The notes: a model not told the origin generated them from the letters alone. A stretch of 64,000 nucleotides of DNA from Geodermatophilus poikilotrophus (GCF_900111455.1 NZ_FOIE01000004.1:372001-436000); one strand, 5' to 3'. Numbered from the stretch's first letter, positions 37,860 to 47,373 are shown. Program-made: numbers and translations.

Positions 37860-39467
37860 TCAGCGCAGGGCGGCGCGGGCGCGGTCGCTGACCAGGTCGA
37901 CCAGCCAGGTCAGGACGACGACCGCTGCGAGCACCGTCGTCGCCGCGGCCCAGTCGAAGGTCGCCAGCTCCGAGGCCAGCAGCGCACCGAGACCGCCGGC
38001 GCCCAGCAGCCCGACCAGCACGGTGTCGCGGATCGCGACCTCCCACCGGTACAGCGCGTAGGCCAGCACCGGCCCGGCCGCCAACGGCAGCACCCCGTAC
38101 AGCCATGCGCCCACCGGCCGGGCGCCCAGCGCGGTGAGCGCCGCCCGCGGCCGCGGGTCGAGCTCCTCGGTGGCCTCCGCGGCCAGCCGGCCCAGCACCC
38201 CCAGCGTGTAGACGCCCAGCGCCAGCGCGCCCGGCAGCACCCCGGGCATCAGCACGAAGAGCAGCACCAGGGCCCACACCGGGGGCGGTACGGCGCGCAG
38301 CAGGAGCAGCCCGCCGCGCACCAGCGCCCCCACGACCCGCCGTCCGGAGGACGACCGCCCGGCCGGCCGTGCCGCCGGACCGGCCAGCAGCACCGCGCCC
38401 AGCAGCGCGACGGCGATCGCGACCACCGACATCTGCACCGTGTCCACGGCCAGCACGCCGATCGTGCGCAGCAGGTCGCCGTCGGTCGCCGGCGGCCAGG
38501 CCGCACCCCACACGTGCGCCAGCTGCGCGGCGGTGCGCTCCGAGACCAGCGACGCCGGCGACAGCGCGAGGTACCAGCACGACCACCCGACCAGGACGAC
38601 GGTGCCGGCAACGGTCGCGGTCAGCACCGGGTCGCGGCGGGAGGACGGCGGAGGCGCGGCCAGTCGCCGGCGCACCGCCCGCCCCGCCACGTCGGCGACC
38701 AGGCAGAGCAGCGACAGGGCGTAGACCGCGCTCCACACCTGCTCCCAGCGCAGCGACGCGAACGACAGCGCCAGCTGGTAGCCCAGCCCGCCGGCGCCGA
38801 CCATCCCGAGGACGACGGCCGAGCGGACCGCGCACTCCAGCCGGTAGAGCGCGTAGGACAGCAGCCCGCCCGCGGCCGGGGGCAGCAGCCCGTAGAGCGC
38901 CGCGGCCGGGCGCCCGGCTCCCGCCGCCCGCAGTGCCCGGTACGCCCCGCGGGGCACCTCGTCGACCAGGTCGGCGAAGACCTTGGCGGTCACGGCACCG
39001 TAGGGCAGTCCGATGGCCAGCACGCCCACCCACGGGTCCAGGCCGAGCACGTTGACCAGCAGCAGCCCCCACACCGCCTCGTGCAGCCCCCGCGGGACGG
39101 CGAGCACACCCCGGGCGGCCAGCCAGCCGGCCCGGCGTCGTCCCCAGGTGGTGCGCGAGACGAGCGCGGCGCCGGCGGCGCCGAGCAGGAGCGCCAGCGC
39201 GGTGCCGGCCGCGGCGTAGGCGACGGTGACCAGCGCCGACCGCGCCAGGACGCCGAGGAACTGCGCGTCCAGCGCCGGTGAGAGGGCGGCGGAGGCGAAG
39301 CGGCCGAACTGCGCCGTCCCGCCCGGGTTCACCACGTCACCGCTGAACAGACCCGCGCCGGCCAGCGACCAGAGCAGCACCGCCGCCGCGCCCACGCCCC
39401 AGGCCCAGCGGCGCCGGTCCCGCCGCAGCACCGGCGGGGCCGCCGCGCGGTCGAGCACCGCCGTCAC
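37860..39467 (-). CDS. PhnE-type ABC permease, two permease domains fused
   Basis: 535 residues with two complete binding-protein-dependent permease domains joined by a linker: the first has the EAA-like loop GAYRALRAAGAGRPAAALYG, the second RAALTALGARPVGAWLYG. Each has about six helices. Such fused PhnE proteins work as a single-chain membrane unit with PhnC- and PhnD-like partners, both encoded just upstream. Substrate: phosphonate by family name, but see the binding protein, which points to selenium oxyanions. Confidence 0.88.
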   Translation of the reverse strand: MTAVLDRAAAPPVLRRDRRRWAWGVGAAAVLLWSLAGAGLFSGDVVNPGGTAQFGRFASAALSPALDAQFLGVLARSALVTVAYAAAGTALALLLGAAGAALVSRTTWGRRRAGWLAARGVLAVPRGLHEAVWGLLLVNVLGLDPWVGVLAIGLPYGAVTAKVFADLVDEVPRGAYRALRAAGAGRPAAALYGLLPPAAGGLLSYALYRLECAVRSAVVLGMVGAGGLGYQLALSFASLRWEQVWSAVYALSLLCLVADVAGRAVRRRLAAPPPSSRRDPVLTATVAGTVVLVGWSCWYLALSPASLVSERTAAQLAHVWGAAWPPATDGDLLRTIGVLAVDTVQMSVVAIAVALLGAVLLAGPAARPAGRSSSGRRVVGALVRGGLLLLRAVPPPVWALVLLFVLMPGVLPGALALGVYTLGVLGRLAAEATEELDPRPRAALTALGARPVGAWLYGVLPLAAGPVLAYALYRWEVAIRDTVLVGLLGAGGLGALLASELATFDWAAATTVLAAVVVLTWLVDLVSDRARAALR

Positions 39468-39540
39468 GACGCCGCCTCGCCGGCGCTCGCCAGCGCCGTG
39501 CCGCCCGGTGCCCTGCCATCGCGTGACCTCGCGGCCTCGG

Positions 39541-40287
39541 TCACATCGCCGCTCCGTAGAACTCCGCCAGGTCGGACGCCGACAGCGCGGCCACGGGGCG
39601 GTCGAGCACGACCCGGCCCTCGGCCAGCCCCACCACCCGGCCGCAGTGCCGCCGCACCAGCCCGGGGTCGTGCAGCGCCGTCACCAGCGCGCCGCCGCGG
39701 GCCAGGGCCGGCTCGCCGAGCAGCGCCAGCACCCGGTCGGCGAGCACCGGGTCCAGCGCGGACGCCGGCTCGTCGGCCAGCACGAGGTCCGGCTCCTGCA
39801 CCAGCAGGCGGGCGATCGCCACCCGCTGCCGCTGACCGCCCGAGAGCCGCTCGGTGCGCTCGAACGCGCGGTCGGCCAGGCCCACCCGCTCCAGCGCCGC
39901 GAGCACCTCGGGCAGGCCCTGCGGGCGCACCAGCGACCAGGCCGCCCGGGCCGCCGACCACTGCGCCAGCCGCCCGGCGTTGACGTCGTGCACCACGCGC
40001 AGCCGGCCGACCAGCTCCAGCGCCTGGTGCACGGTGCCGACCCGCGCCCGCAGCCGGCGGCGCTCCCGCCCGGACAGCGCGGCCGGGTCGGCGCCGAGCA
40101 CCCGCACCGTCCCGGCGGTGGGCGGCACCGATCCGTTCGCCACTGCGAGCAGCGTGGACTTGCCGGCTCCGGAGGCGCCGACGAGGGCGACCCGCTCGCC
40201 GGGGCCGACCGCCAGGTCGACCCCGGCCAGCGCCGTCGTCCCGCCGTACCGGACCGTGACGCCGTCCAGCCGCAGGACGGCGGTCAG
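39541..40287 (-). CDS. PhnC-like ABC transporter ATP-binding protein (CTG start)
   Basis: 248 residues with Walker A LVGASGAGKST, signature LSGGQRQR, Walker B LVLADEPASALD and H-loop ALHDP. The reading frame has no ATG, GTG or TTG near its beginning. The only plausible start is the CTG at 40287, overlapping the PhnD stop as CTGA, the same geometry as the ATGA/GTGA couplings elsewhere. Energises the PhnE-like permease for the PhnD-like binding protein. Confidence 0.88.
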   Translation of the reverse strand: MTAVLRLDGVTVRYGGTTALAGVDLAVGPGERVALVGASGAGKSTLLAVANGSVPPTAGTVRVLGADPAALSGRERRRLRARVGTVHQALELVGRLRVVHDVNAGRLAQWSAARAAWSLVRPQGLPEVLAALERVGLADRAFERTERLSGGQRQRVAIARLLVQEPDLVLADEPASALDPVLADRVLALLGEPALARGGALVTALHDPGLVRRHCGRVVGLAEGRVVLDRPVAALSASDLAEFYGAAM

Positions 40288-41225
40288 CTGACCAGCCCCA
40301 GGTCGCGGCCGATCTCCTCGATCCGGTCGTGGTCGGAGGCCTGCACGGGGACGAAGGCCCCCGCACCGAAGAGCTCCAGCACCGGGGACCCGGCGGGCAG
40401 GCCGGAGAAGAAGTCCAGCAGCCGGTCGCGGAGGTCGGGGACGCCGGTCCGCTCGGCGGCCCGCGGGCCGAGCAGCCAGTGGTAGTCGGAGTACGGCGGG
40501 GTCTCGGCGTAGCGCACGACCGCCGGGTCGACCGCGCCCCCCTCGGTGCGCGACCGCCAGACCTGGGCGTTGAGCACCCCGGCCTGGTAGCTGCCGGAGG
40601 CGACCAGCGCCAGCGTGGCGTCGTGCGAGCCGGAGAAGCCGGGCCCGCCGGGGAAGCCCTGCGGGTCGACGCCGGCCTCGCGCAGGAACCACGCGGGCAT
40701 CAGCCGGCCCGACGTCGAGGTCTCGCTGCCGTAGGTGAAGCGCAGTAGGGCGAGCGCGGTCAGGTCGTCGGACGGCGCGAGCCCGGTGGCCGCGTTGACC
40801 ACGAACACCGAGGTGAACGCCTGGTCGATGTCGCGCTGGGCGACCGGCTCGGCGCCCGGGGTCTGCAGCCGGGCCTGGACGCCGGTGAGCCCGCCGAACC
40901 AGACGAGGTCGAGGTCGCCGGTGCGGAAGAGGGAGACGGCCGCGGCGTAGTCGGTGACCGGCGTGTACTCGACCTCGACGTCGAGCGCTCCGGAGAGGGC
41001 GTCGGCGACGGCCCCGTAGAGGCGCTGCAGGACCTCGGGGTCCTGGTCGGGGATGGCGCCGACGCGCAGCGGGCCGGGGGAGGTCGGGGCGGCGGGGCCG
41101 CCGCAGCCGGTCACCGCGGCCGCGAGGGCGACACCGGCACCGGCCAGCAGGGCGCGGCGGGAGAGCGGGGGGAGCAGGGACTGGGCTTCGGGGCCACCCG
41201 ACCGGGCGACGCGGCGGGCGCCCAC
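40284..41225 (-). CDS. PhnD-like binding lipoprotein, putative selenate/selenite transporter
   Basis: 313 residues. Signal with twin Arg (SRRALLAGAGVALAAAVTGC) and lipobox VTGC, so exported and lipid-anchored. Mature part begins LRVGAIPDQDPEVLQR; VTDYAAAVSLFRTGDLDLVWFGG, TSTSGRLMPAWFL and TPPYSDYHW match my memory of the clade annotated as putative selenate ABC transporter binding protein (TIGR04553 type), within the phosphonate/phosphite family. The sel genes 15 kb upstream fit. Phosphonate uptake remains possible, but no C-P lyase gene is present. Confidence 0.8.
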   Translation of the reverse strand: MGARRVARSGGPEAQSLLPPLSRRALLAGAGVALAAAVTGCGGPAAPTSPGPLRVGAIPDQDPEVLQRLYGAVADALSGALDVEVEYTPVTDYAAAVSLFRTGDLDLVWFGGLTGVQARLQTPGAEPVAQRDIDQAFTSVFVVNAATGLAPSDDLTALALLRFTYGSETSTSGRLMPAWFLREAGVDPQGFPGGPGFSGSHDATLALVASGSYQAGVLNAQVWRSRTEGGAVDPAVVRYAETPPYSDYHWLLGPRAAERTGVPDLRDRLLDFFSGLPAGSPVLELFGAGAFVPVQASDHDRIEEIGRDLGLVS

Positions 41226-41336
41226 TACGTCCGGGCGCGGGGGGAGGGGACGGTCACGGGAGACCTCCGGGAGGTGAGCGACGGGTGCCCGCCATCCTGA
41301 CCCACTCCGACGACATGCGTTCCGCCGGAGTGCCGT

Positions 41337-41402
41337 CGGCCCCCTGGCAGGGGCCCGTGGCGAGCGTGCGAGCCGTGGGGGGCGAGGAGGCCCTTATAGG
41401 GT
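41337..41402. repeat. Dispersed intergenic hairpin repeat, copy C
   Basis: GGCCCC/GGGGCC hairpin (41338-41355), then GAGCGTGCGAGCCGTGG core and GGGGCGAGGAGGCCCTT, the latter echoed in copy F near 58300. Its right end merges with the HIT gene promoter. Confidence 0.5.
41397..41402 (+). promoter_or_regulatory. -10 box of HIT gene (leaderless)
   Basis: TAGGGT ends 6 bases before the GTG at 41409; no ribosome binding site. Confidence 0.45.
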
Positions 41403-41408
41403 CGTTCC

Positions 41409-41768
41409 GTGACGGACTGCCTGTTCTGCCGCATGGTCGCGGGCGAGATCCCGGCCGACGTCGTGCACGAGACCGACCGGACGCTGGCGTTCCGGGACAT
41501 CAACCCGCAGGCCCCCACCCACGTCCTGGTCGTGCCCAAGGAGCACCACCCGACGGTGGTCGCGCTGGCGCAGGCCGACCCCGGGCTGCTGGGCGCGGTC
41601 GTCCGAGCGGCCGGTGAGGTGGCCGTCCAGGAGGGTCTGGCCACCGAGGACGGCGTCGAGCCGGGCTACCGCGTCGTCACCAACACCGGACCCGCGGCCG
41701 GGCAGACCGTGCACCACCTGCACCTGCACGTCCTCGGCGGGCGCGACCTGCGCTGGCCGCCCGGCTGA
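41409..41768 (+). CDS. HIT family nucleotide-binding protein
   Basis: 119 residues. Histidine triad VHHLHLHVLGG near the C-terminus and CLFCRMVAGEIPADVV at the N-terminus mark the Hint branch, which hydrolyses AMP-lysine-type phosphoramidates. In many actinobacteria it directly follows rsmE and precedes phoH; here about 5.5 kb of accessory genes separate it from rsmE. GTG start with a leaderless-type promoter. Confidence 0.94.
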   Translation: MTDCLFCRMVAGEIPADVVHETDRTLAFRDINPQAPTHVLVVPKEHHPTVVALAQADPGLLGAVVRAAGEVAVQEGLATEDGVEPGYRVVTNTGPAAGQTVHHLHLHVLGGRDLRWPPG

Positions 41769-41780
41769 CCGACCGCACGG

Positions 41781-42251
41781 TCAGCGCGGGTTGCGGCGGG
41801 CGATCGCCGCGGTCAGGGAGGCCGCGAACGCCGTCCACGCCAGGTAGGGCACCAGCGCGGCCCCGGCCCGGCGGTCCAGCACCCAGGACCGGCGCGCGAG
41901 GTCGGCGGTCGACGCCGCCAGCAGCACCGCCTCGGCAGTCGCGAGCGCCGGCCGCCGGGCGCGGAAGAACAGCCAGGTCCAGCCGGCGTTGAGCGTCAGG
42001 TTGGCGAGGTAGGCCCGCAGGTAACGGCGCCGCGCCCCCTCGCCGCCGGCGGTGAGCGCCCGGCCGCCCGCGACGGCGAGCAGGACGTAGAGCACCGTCC
42101 ACGCCGGGCCGAACGCCCACCCCGGCGGCTGCCACGGCGGCTTGTCCAGCTCGCGGTACCAGCGGGTGCCGGCAGCCGTGCCGATGCCGCCGACGACCGC
42201 GGTCGTGGTCACGGCGGCCGACGTGAGGGTGTAGGGGGAGCGGTCGGTCAT
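41781..42251 (-). CDS. TspO/MBR family protein
   Basis: 156 residues with five helices, the TspO tryptophan-rich sensory protein/translocator fold. WYRELDKPPWQPPGWAFGPAW is the signature loop. TspO proteins bind porphyrins and help respond to oxygen, light or stress. Convergent with the HIT gene with a 12-base gap, and divergent from the enoyl-CoA hydratase gene. Confidence 0.9.
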   Translation of the reverse strand: MTDRSPYTLTSAAVTTTAVVGGIGTAAGTRWYRELDKPPWQPPGWAFGPAWTVLYVLLAVAGGRALTAGGEGARRRYLRAYLANLTLNAGWTWLFFRARRPALATAEAVLLAASTADLARRSWVLDRRAGAALVPYLAWTAFAASLTAAIARRNPR

Positions 42252-42295
42252 GCGGCTCCGCGTACCCGCACCCGTCGTCTGCCAGGCTGCCGGGC

Positions 42296-43129
42296 ATGAC
42301 CGACACCCCGACCGGCGATCCGGCGCCCGTGCGCATCGAACGGGACGACGACGTCGCCGTCGTCGTCCTGGACTCCCCGCCGCTGAACCTCTTCGACGTC
42401 CCGGTGTTCGACGCGGTCGAGGCGGTCGCCGACGAGCTCGTCCGGCTCACCGACCCGGCCGACCCCGAGCGGGCGCGGGCGGTGCTGGTCGAGGCGCGGG
42501 GCCGGGTCGTCTCCGGCGGCGTCGACGTCACGGTGTTCCGCGACGTCGCCGAGGGTCCCGAGCCCGCCGAGCGGGGCGCCGAGCTGTGGCGGCGGCTGCT
42601 GCGGGTGGCGCAGACGTTCGAGGACCTCCCGGTGCCCACCGTCTTCGCCGCCCACGGGCTGACCCTCACGGCGGCGTTCGAGCTGGCGCTGGCCTGCGAC
42701 GTCCTGCTGGCAGCCGAGAAGGCGTCGTTCGGGCTGGTCGAGATCGTCGTCGGGCTGACCCCCTCGATGGGCGGGCCGCAGCGGCTGGCCGAGCGGGCCG
42801 GTCCCGCGCGGGCCAAGGAGCTCGTCTTCACCGGCGAGCGCTACCCGGCCGCCGTGCTGGAGCGGTGGAACGTGGTCAACCGGGTCCTCCCCGACGACGG
42901 CTTCGCCGAGGCCGCCCGCGCCTACGCCCACCGGGTCGCGGCCGGCCCGACAGTGGCGCACGCGGCCACCAAGCAGCTGGTCACCACCGCCGTCCGGCAG
43001 GGCGCGCGGGCCGCCGACGACCTGGTGCCCGACGTCTCCGGCCCGCTGTTCGCCACCGCGGACCTGCGCGGCGCGGTGGCGTCCTTCCTCGCCGACGGAC
43101 CCGGCAAGGCCTCCTACTCGGGTCGGTGA
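42296..43129 (+). CDS. enoyl-CoA hydratase/isomerase family protein
   Basis: 277 residues of the crotonase fold. VVSGGVDVTVFRDVAEG and FAAHGLTLTAAFELALACDVLLA form the oxyanion hole region; EKASFGLVEIVVGLTPSMGG supplies the position of the catalytic Glu, which here reads Thr-Pro rather than the usual Glu pair of true hydratases. It therefore may act as an isomerase or other crotonase. ATG 42296 has CAGGCT 7 bases upstream. Not usually part of the phoH block. Confidence 0.85.
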   Translation: MTDTPTGDPAPVRIERDDDVAVVVLDSPPLNLFDVPVFDAVEAVADELVRLTDPADPERARAVLVEARGRVVSGGVDVTVFRDVAEGPEPAERGAELWRRLLRVAQTFEDLPVPTVFAAHGLTLTAAFELALACDVLLAAEKASFGLVEIVVGLTPSMGGPQRLAERAGPARAKELVFTGERYPAAVLERWNVVNRVLPDDGFAEAARAYAHRVAAGPTVAHAATKQLVTTAVRQGARAADDLVPDVSGPLFATADLRGAVASFLADGPGKASYSGR

Positions 43130-43169
43130 GCGACGGTCGCGGCGGCGGTTCCGCGTCCCCGGGCGCGGG

Positions 43170-43175
43170 TAGACT
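43170..43175 (+). promoter_or_regulatory. -10 box of phoH operon
   Basis: TAGACT, about 46 bases before the phoH start, leaves a short leader with a ribosome binding site GAGGG. Confidence 0.45.
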
Positions 43176-43221
43176 CGACGGGTCCGCACCTCCTCTCGCA
43201 GGAAGGCAGGGTCGAGGGTTC

Positions 43222-44379
43222 TTGCCCGACTCCTCCTCGAACGTCCCCGTGCCCGGAGCGCCCACCTCGCGTGAGGCCTCGGCACAGGCTGCAGCGGCGG
43301 ACGGCCACCTCGGCACGCCCGCCCAGTCCGGGACCGGTCTGGGGGACTCCGCCCCCACCGCCGTCCGGACCACGATCACCGTCCCCGACTCCGTGTCGAT
43401 GGTCGCCCTGCTCGGCTCCGGCGACGAGCTGTTGCGCCTCGTGGAGAACGAGGTCGACACCGACGTCCACGTGCGCGGCAACGAGATCGCGGTGACCGGC
43501 CAGCCGGCCGACAACGCCTTCGCCGTCGCGGTGTTCGACGAGCTGATCGCACTGCTGGGCACCGGCCAGGCGCTGCGCCCGGACTCGGTGCGCCGCGTCA
43601 TCGGGATGCTGCGCGCCGGCGGCTCGGAGCGGCCGGCCGACGTCCTGAGCCTGGACATCATCAGTCGCCGCGGGCGCACGATCCGGCCCAAGACGCTGAA
43701 CCAGAAGCGCTACGTCGACGCCATCGACACGCACACCATCGTCTTCGGCATCGGCCCGGCCGGCACCGGCAAGACCTACCTGGCGATGGCCAAGGCCGTG
43801 CAGGCGCTGCAGACCAAGCAGGTCAACCGGATCATCCTCACCCGCCCGGCCGTCGAGGCCGGCGAGCGGCTCGGCTACCTGCCCGGCACGCTGAGCGAGA
43901 AGATCGACCCGTACCTGCGCCCGCTGTACGACGCGCTGCACGACATGGTCGACCCGGAGTCCATCCCCCGACTGATGCAGTCGGGGACCATCGAGGTGGC
44001 GCCGCTGGCCTACATGCGCGGGCGCACGCTCAACGACGCGTTCGTCATCCTCGACGAGGCGCAGAACACCACCGCCGAGCAGATGAAGATGTTCCTGACC
44101 CGGCTCGGCTTCGGCTCCAAGATCGTGGTCACCGGCGACGTCACCCAGGTCGACCTGCCCGGTGGCGCGCAGAGCGGGCTGCGGATCGTGCGGGAGATCC
44201 TCGACGGCATCGAGGACGTGCACTTCTCCAACCTGACCAGCGCCGACGTCGTCCGCCACCGGCTGGTCGGGGACATCGTCGACGCCTACGAGCGCTGGGA
44301 CTCCGCGCACAACCAGGGCCGGCCGGCGGCCGCCCCGCCGCCGGCCCGGCCCTCCCGGCCGCGCCGCCAGGGGAGCTGA
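43222..44379 (+). CDS. phoH: PhoH family ATPase
   Basis: 385 residues. P-loop [15 protein letters not shown] (about 176-190) and DExx motif [11 protein letters not shown]. Cytosolic NTPase, thought to act in RNA metabolism with YbeY. TTG at 43222 is the likely start because GAGGG lies four bases upstream; GTG 43249 is an alternative. The N-terminal ~45 residues are low-complexity. First gene of phoH-ybeY-corC-cdd-like, with a 5-base gap to ybeY. Confidence 0.92.
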   Translation: MPDSSSNVPVPGAPTSREASAQAAAADGHLGTPAQSGTGLGDSAPTAVRTTITVPDSVSMVALLGSGDELLRLVENEVDTDVHVRGNEIAVTGQPADNAFAVAVFDELIALLGTGQALRPDSVRRVIGMLRAGGSERPADVLSLDIISRRGRTIRPKTLNQKRYVDAIDTHTIVFGIGPAGTGKTYLAMAKAVQALQTKQVNRIILTRPAVEAGERLGYLPGTLSEKIDPYLRPLYDALHDMVDPESIPRLMQSGTIEVAPLAYMRGRTLNDAFVILDEAQNTTAEQMKMFLTRLGFGSKIVVTGDVTQVDLPGGAQSGLRIVREILDGIEDVHFSNLTSADVVRHRLVGDIVDAYERWDSAHNQGRPAAAPPPARPSRPRRQGS

Positions 44380-44384
44380 GCGCC

Positions 44385-44888
44385 GTGCCCGTCGAGGTCG
44401 CCAACGAGTCCGAGATCGCCGTCGACGAGTCCTCCCTCGCCGCCATCTGCACGTACGTGCTGGCCGAGATGGGCGTCAACCCGATGGCCGAGCTGTCGGT
44501 GCTCTGCGTCGACGCGGACTACATGAGCACGCTGCACGAGCGCTGGATGGGCGAGAAGGGGCCGACCGACGTCCTCGCCTTCCCGATGGACGAGCTGGAC
44601 ACCGGCCGTCCCGACGAGCCCGACCCGGGCCCGGCCCTGCTCGGGGACGTCGTCCTGTGCCCCTCGGTCGCCATCCGCCAGGCCCGCGCGGCCGGGCACA
44701 CGATGGACGACGAGCTGATCCTGCTGGCCACGCACGGCGTGCTGCACCTCCTGGGCTACGACCACATGGAGCCCGACGAGGAGAAGGAGATGTTCGGCCT
44801 GCAGTCCAAGCTGCTCGACGGCTGGCGCGCCGCCCCGCGGGCGCCGATGACCGGTGAGGCCGTCGACCGGGGGCCGGTCCCCCGATGA
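44385..44888 (+). CDS. ybeY: rRNA maturation endoribonuclease YbeY
   Basis: 167 residues. Single-strand endoribonuclease for 16S rRNA 3' end and ribosome quality control. The zinc motif [11 protein letters not shown] (HxxxHxxxxxH) is at about 116-126. GTG start 5 bases after phoH. The stop overlaps the ATG of the CBS-domain protein by four bases. Confidence 0.95.
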   Translation: MPVEVANESEIAVDESSLAAICTYVLAEMGVNPMAELSVLCVDADYMSTLHERWMGEKGPTDVLAFPMDELDTGRPDEPDPGPALLGDVVLCPSVAIRQARAAGHTMDDELILLATHGVLHLLGYDHMEPDEEKEMFGLQSKLLDGWRAAPRAPMTGEAVDRGPVPR

Positions 44889-46270
44889 CCTCCGGCGAGA
44901 TCACCCTGCTGGTGATCGCCGTCTGCCTGATCCCGCTCGCCGGCCTGTTCGGCGCGATGGACGCCGCGCTGCAGCGGGTGTCCAAGGCGCGCGTCGACGA
45001 GATGCGGCGGGACGGCGTCAAGCGGGCCGGCGTGCTCTCCGACGTCGTCGCCGAGCGGGCCCGGCACGTGGCGCTGCTGCTCCTGCTGCGGATCGCCTGC
45101 GAGATGGTCGCCGCCACCCTGGTCGCGGTCATCCTCTACCGGATCTGGGGCGGGGGCTGGCAGGCGGTGCTGGTCGCGGCCGGGGTGATGACCGTCGTCA
45201 GCTACGTGCTGGTCGGCGTCGGGCCGCGCACGCTGGGCCGCCAGCACGCCTACGGCACCGCGCTGGCCGGCGCCGGCGTCGTCCGCCTGCTGGGTCGGGT
45301 GCTGGGGCCGATCGCGACGCTGCTGATCCTGGTCGGCAACGCGATCACCCCCGGGCGCGGCTTCCGCGACGGGCCGTTCTCCTCCGAGGTCGAGCTGCGC
45401 GAGCTGGTGGACATGGCCGAGGAGCGCGGCGTCGTCGAGTCCGGTGAGCGCAACATGATCCACTCGGTGTTCGAGCTGGGCGACACCATCGCCCGCGAGG
45501 TCATGGTGCCGCGCACCGACGTGGTCTGGATCGAGCGGAACAAGTCCCTCCGGCAGGCGCTGGCGCTCGCGCTGCGCAGCGGCTTCAGCCGCATCCCCGT
45601 CATCGGCGAGAACGTCGACGACGTCGTCGGGGTCATCTACCTCAAGGACCTCATCCGCCGGACCCAGGGCGGCCAGGACGTCCGCAACGACGTGCGGGTC
45701 GAGGAGCTGATGCGCCCGCCGACGTTCGTGCCGGAGTCCAAGCCGGTCGACGAGCTGCTGCGGGACATGCAGGCCCAGCGCATCCACATCGCGATCGTCG
45801 TCGACGAGTACGGCGGCTTCGCGGGGCTGGTGACGATCGAGGACATCCTCGAGGAGATCGTCGGCGAGATCGCCGACGAGCACGACCGCTTCCAGCGGCC
45901 GCCGGTCGAGGAGCTGTCCGACGGCTCGGTGCGGATCACCGCCCGGCTGCCGGTCGAGGACCTCGCCGAGCTCTTCGACGTGGAGCTGCCGGAGGACGAC
46001 GACGTCGAGACCGTCGGCGGCCTGCTGGCCCGCGAGCTCGGCGTGGTGCCGATCGAGGGCTCGCAGGCCGAGGTCGCCGGGCTGCGGCTGGTCGCCGAGA
46101 GCACCGGCGGACGGCGGAACCGGATCGACACCCTCCTGGTCTGCCGGGTGCCCGAGGAGCCCGAGCCCGCCGACGGTGAGGAGCCGCAGGCGCAGGGCGC
46201 GACCGCCTCGGGGGCCACGGCCTCCGGCGCCACCCGTGTCGAGGAGCCCGCCGGCGCCGTGGAAGGGTGA
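44885..46270 (+). CDS. CNNM/CorC-type hemolysin family protein
   Basis: 461 residues: CNNM transmembrane domain (about 1-180, four hydrophobic helices), two CBS domains ([17 protein letters not shown] and [33 protein letters not shown]), then a CorC_HlyC domain. The Ala/Glu/Pro-rich C-terminal tail, with a repeated TASGA motif, is unusual. Likely a magnesium/cobalt efflux or homeostasis protein rather than a toxin. Part of the phoH operon. Confidence 0.93.
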   Translation: MTSGEITLLVIAVCLIPLAGLFGAMDAALQRVSKARVDEMRRDGVKRAGVLSDVVAERARHVALLLLLRIACEMVAATLVAVILYRIWGGGWQAVLVAAGVMTVVSYVLVGVGPRTLGRQHAYGTALAGAGVVRLLGRVLGPIATLLILVGNAITPGRGFRDGPFSSEVELRELVDMAEERGVVESGERNMIHSVFELGDTIAREVMVPRTDVVWIERNKSLRQALALALRSGFSRIPVIGENVDDVVGVIYLKDLIRRTQGGQDVRNDVRVEELMRPPTFVPESKPVDELLRDMQAQRIHIAIVVDEYGGFAGLVTIEDILEEIVGEIADEHDRFQRPPVEELSDGSVRITARLPVEDLAELFDVELPEDDDVETVGGLLARELGVVPIEGSQAEVAGLRLVAESTGGRRNRIDTLLVCRVPEEPEPADGEEPQAQGATASGATASGATRVEEPAGAVEG

Positions 46271-46276
46271 CCGCCC

Positions 46277-46609
46277 GTGAGTGACCTGCAGCCCGAGGAC
46301 GCCAAGCTCGTCACCCTGGCCCGCTCCGCGCGTGGCCGCACCGGCGCTCCGGAGGGTGCGGCGGTCCGCGACACCGACGGCCGCACCTACCTCGCCGCCA
46401 CGGTGACCCTGCCCTCGCTGCAGCTCTCCGCGCTGCAGGCGGCCGTCGCCGCCGCCGTCTCCAGTGGGGTCGAGGGCCTGGAGGCCGCGGCCGTCGTCTC
46501 GGCCGCCGATGCCGTCGAGGAGGCCGGGCTGGCCGCCGTCCACGACCTGACGCCGTCCGCGCCGGTGGTCCTCGCCGGCCCGGACGGGGCCGTCCGCACC
46601 ACCGTCTGA
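46277..46609 (+). CDS. Cytidine deaminase-like protein lacking the zinc motifs
   Basis: 110 residues. [26 protein letters not shown] and [20 protein letters not shown] align with the cytidine deaminase fold, but the zinc-binding HAE and PCxxC motifs are missing. This degenerate relative regularly sits between the CorC gene and era in actinobacteria. It may have a structural or nucleotide-binding role; no catalytic activity is expected. GTG start, 6 bases after the CorC gene. Confidence 0.8.
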   Translation: MSDLQPEDAKLVTLARSARGRTGAPEGAAVRDTDGRTYLAATVTLPSLQLSALQAAVAAAVSSGVEGLEAAAVVSAADAVEEAGLAAVHDLTPSAPVVLAGPDGAVRTTV

Positions 46610-46690
46610 AGAAGGACCCCCTGCCCCCGCCACTGGCCGGCTCGCGGCGGGATCCTGCAGCGGCCGGCGGCGGGATCGGCGATCCCGCCG
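46609..46690. repeat. Dispersed intergenic repeat, copy D, with terminator hairpin
   Basis: Begins at the stop codon with AAGAAGGACCCCCTGCCCCC and the CTCGCGGCGGGATCCTGCAG core. At the right end CGGCGGGATC (46668-46677) pairs with GATCCCGCCG (46681-46690). Lies between converging genes. Confidence 0.7.
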
Positions 46691-46700
46691 GGGAGCGGGC

Positions 46701-47165
46701 TCAGTCCAGCGGCCGCCCGAGGGCCGCGGCGAACGCCTCCGGGTTCCGGACGCGCGTGGTGAACGCCCGCTCCGTCGCGCCGTCGTCCGACAGGTGCCGG
46801 ACGGCGACCGGCGCCCGCCCCGGCCACCAGCCCCCGTGCCGAGCAACCTCCGGCCAGTCCGCCGGCGGGGTGCCGCGGCGCACCGCCAGCACCTGGCTGG
46901 TGCCGAGCACGTGCCGGGACGACGCCCCGAGCAGGCCGGCCGCGTCGGAGGAGACCCCGGCGTCCGAGACGGTCAGCCGGGTCGTCGACAGGGCGAGGAC
47001 CGCCAGCCCGGCGAGGACGGCGACCGGGGCCTCCCCGGCGACGGTCGACGGTCCACCGATCCAGGCGGCGGTGCCGAGCCAGGCCGCGACGACCGCCAGC
47101 ACCGTGACCACCAGCCACGGCCGCGCCGGGTCGTACTGCCAGTAGCGCAGCGGCGCGGGTGTCAC
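46701..47165 (-). CDS. Two-helix membrane protein, DUF3093-like
   Basis: 154 residues: two hydrophobic helices near the N-terminus ([20 protein letters not shown] and [15 protein letters not shown]), then a beta-rich cytoplasmic domain ([23 protein letters not shown]). The arrangement resembles actinobacterial DUF3093/PH-like membrane proteins. GTG 47165 gives the clean start [12 protein letters not shown]; upstream in-frame sequence is Arg-rich and may be extra. Faces era. Function unknown. Confidence 0.65.
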   Translation of the reverse strand: MTPAPLRYWQYDPARPWLVVTVLAVVAAWLGTAAWIGGPSTVAGEAPVAVLAGLAVLALSTTRLTVSDAGVSSDAAGLLGASSRHVLGTSQVLAVRRGTPPADWPEVARHGGWWPGRAPVAVRHLSDDGATERAFTTRVRNPEAFAAALGRPLD

Positions 47166-47373
47166 CGTGGCCGAGCGCCGTGCCCCACGGGCCGGGGAGA
47201 AGCGGTACGCCCCGACCTGCACCAGGTGCCGCCGGCGTTCGTGCTCCGCCCGCACGGCCGTCGACCGGTCCGCCTCACGCCGTCTCCGTCCCGCCACGGG
47301 ACCGATCCTCGCAGCCGTCCCACACGGCACGGGCGGCGCGGAGGTGTCGTCCCCGGGTGGGAGGATGGGCGGC

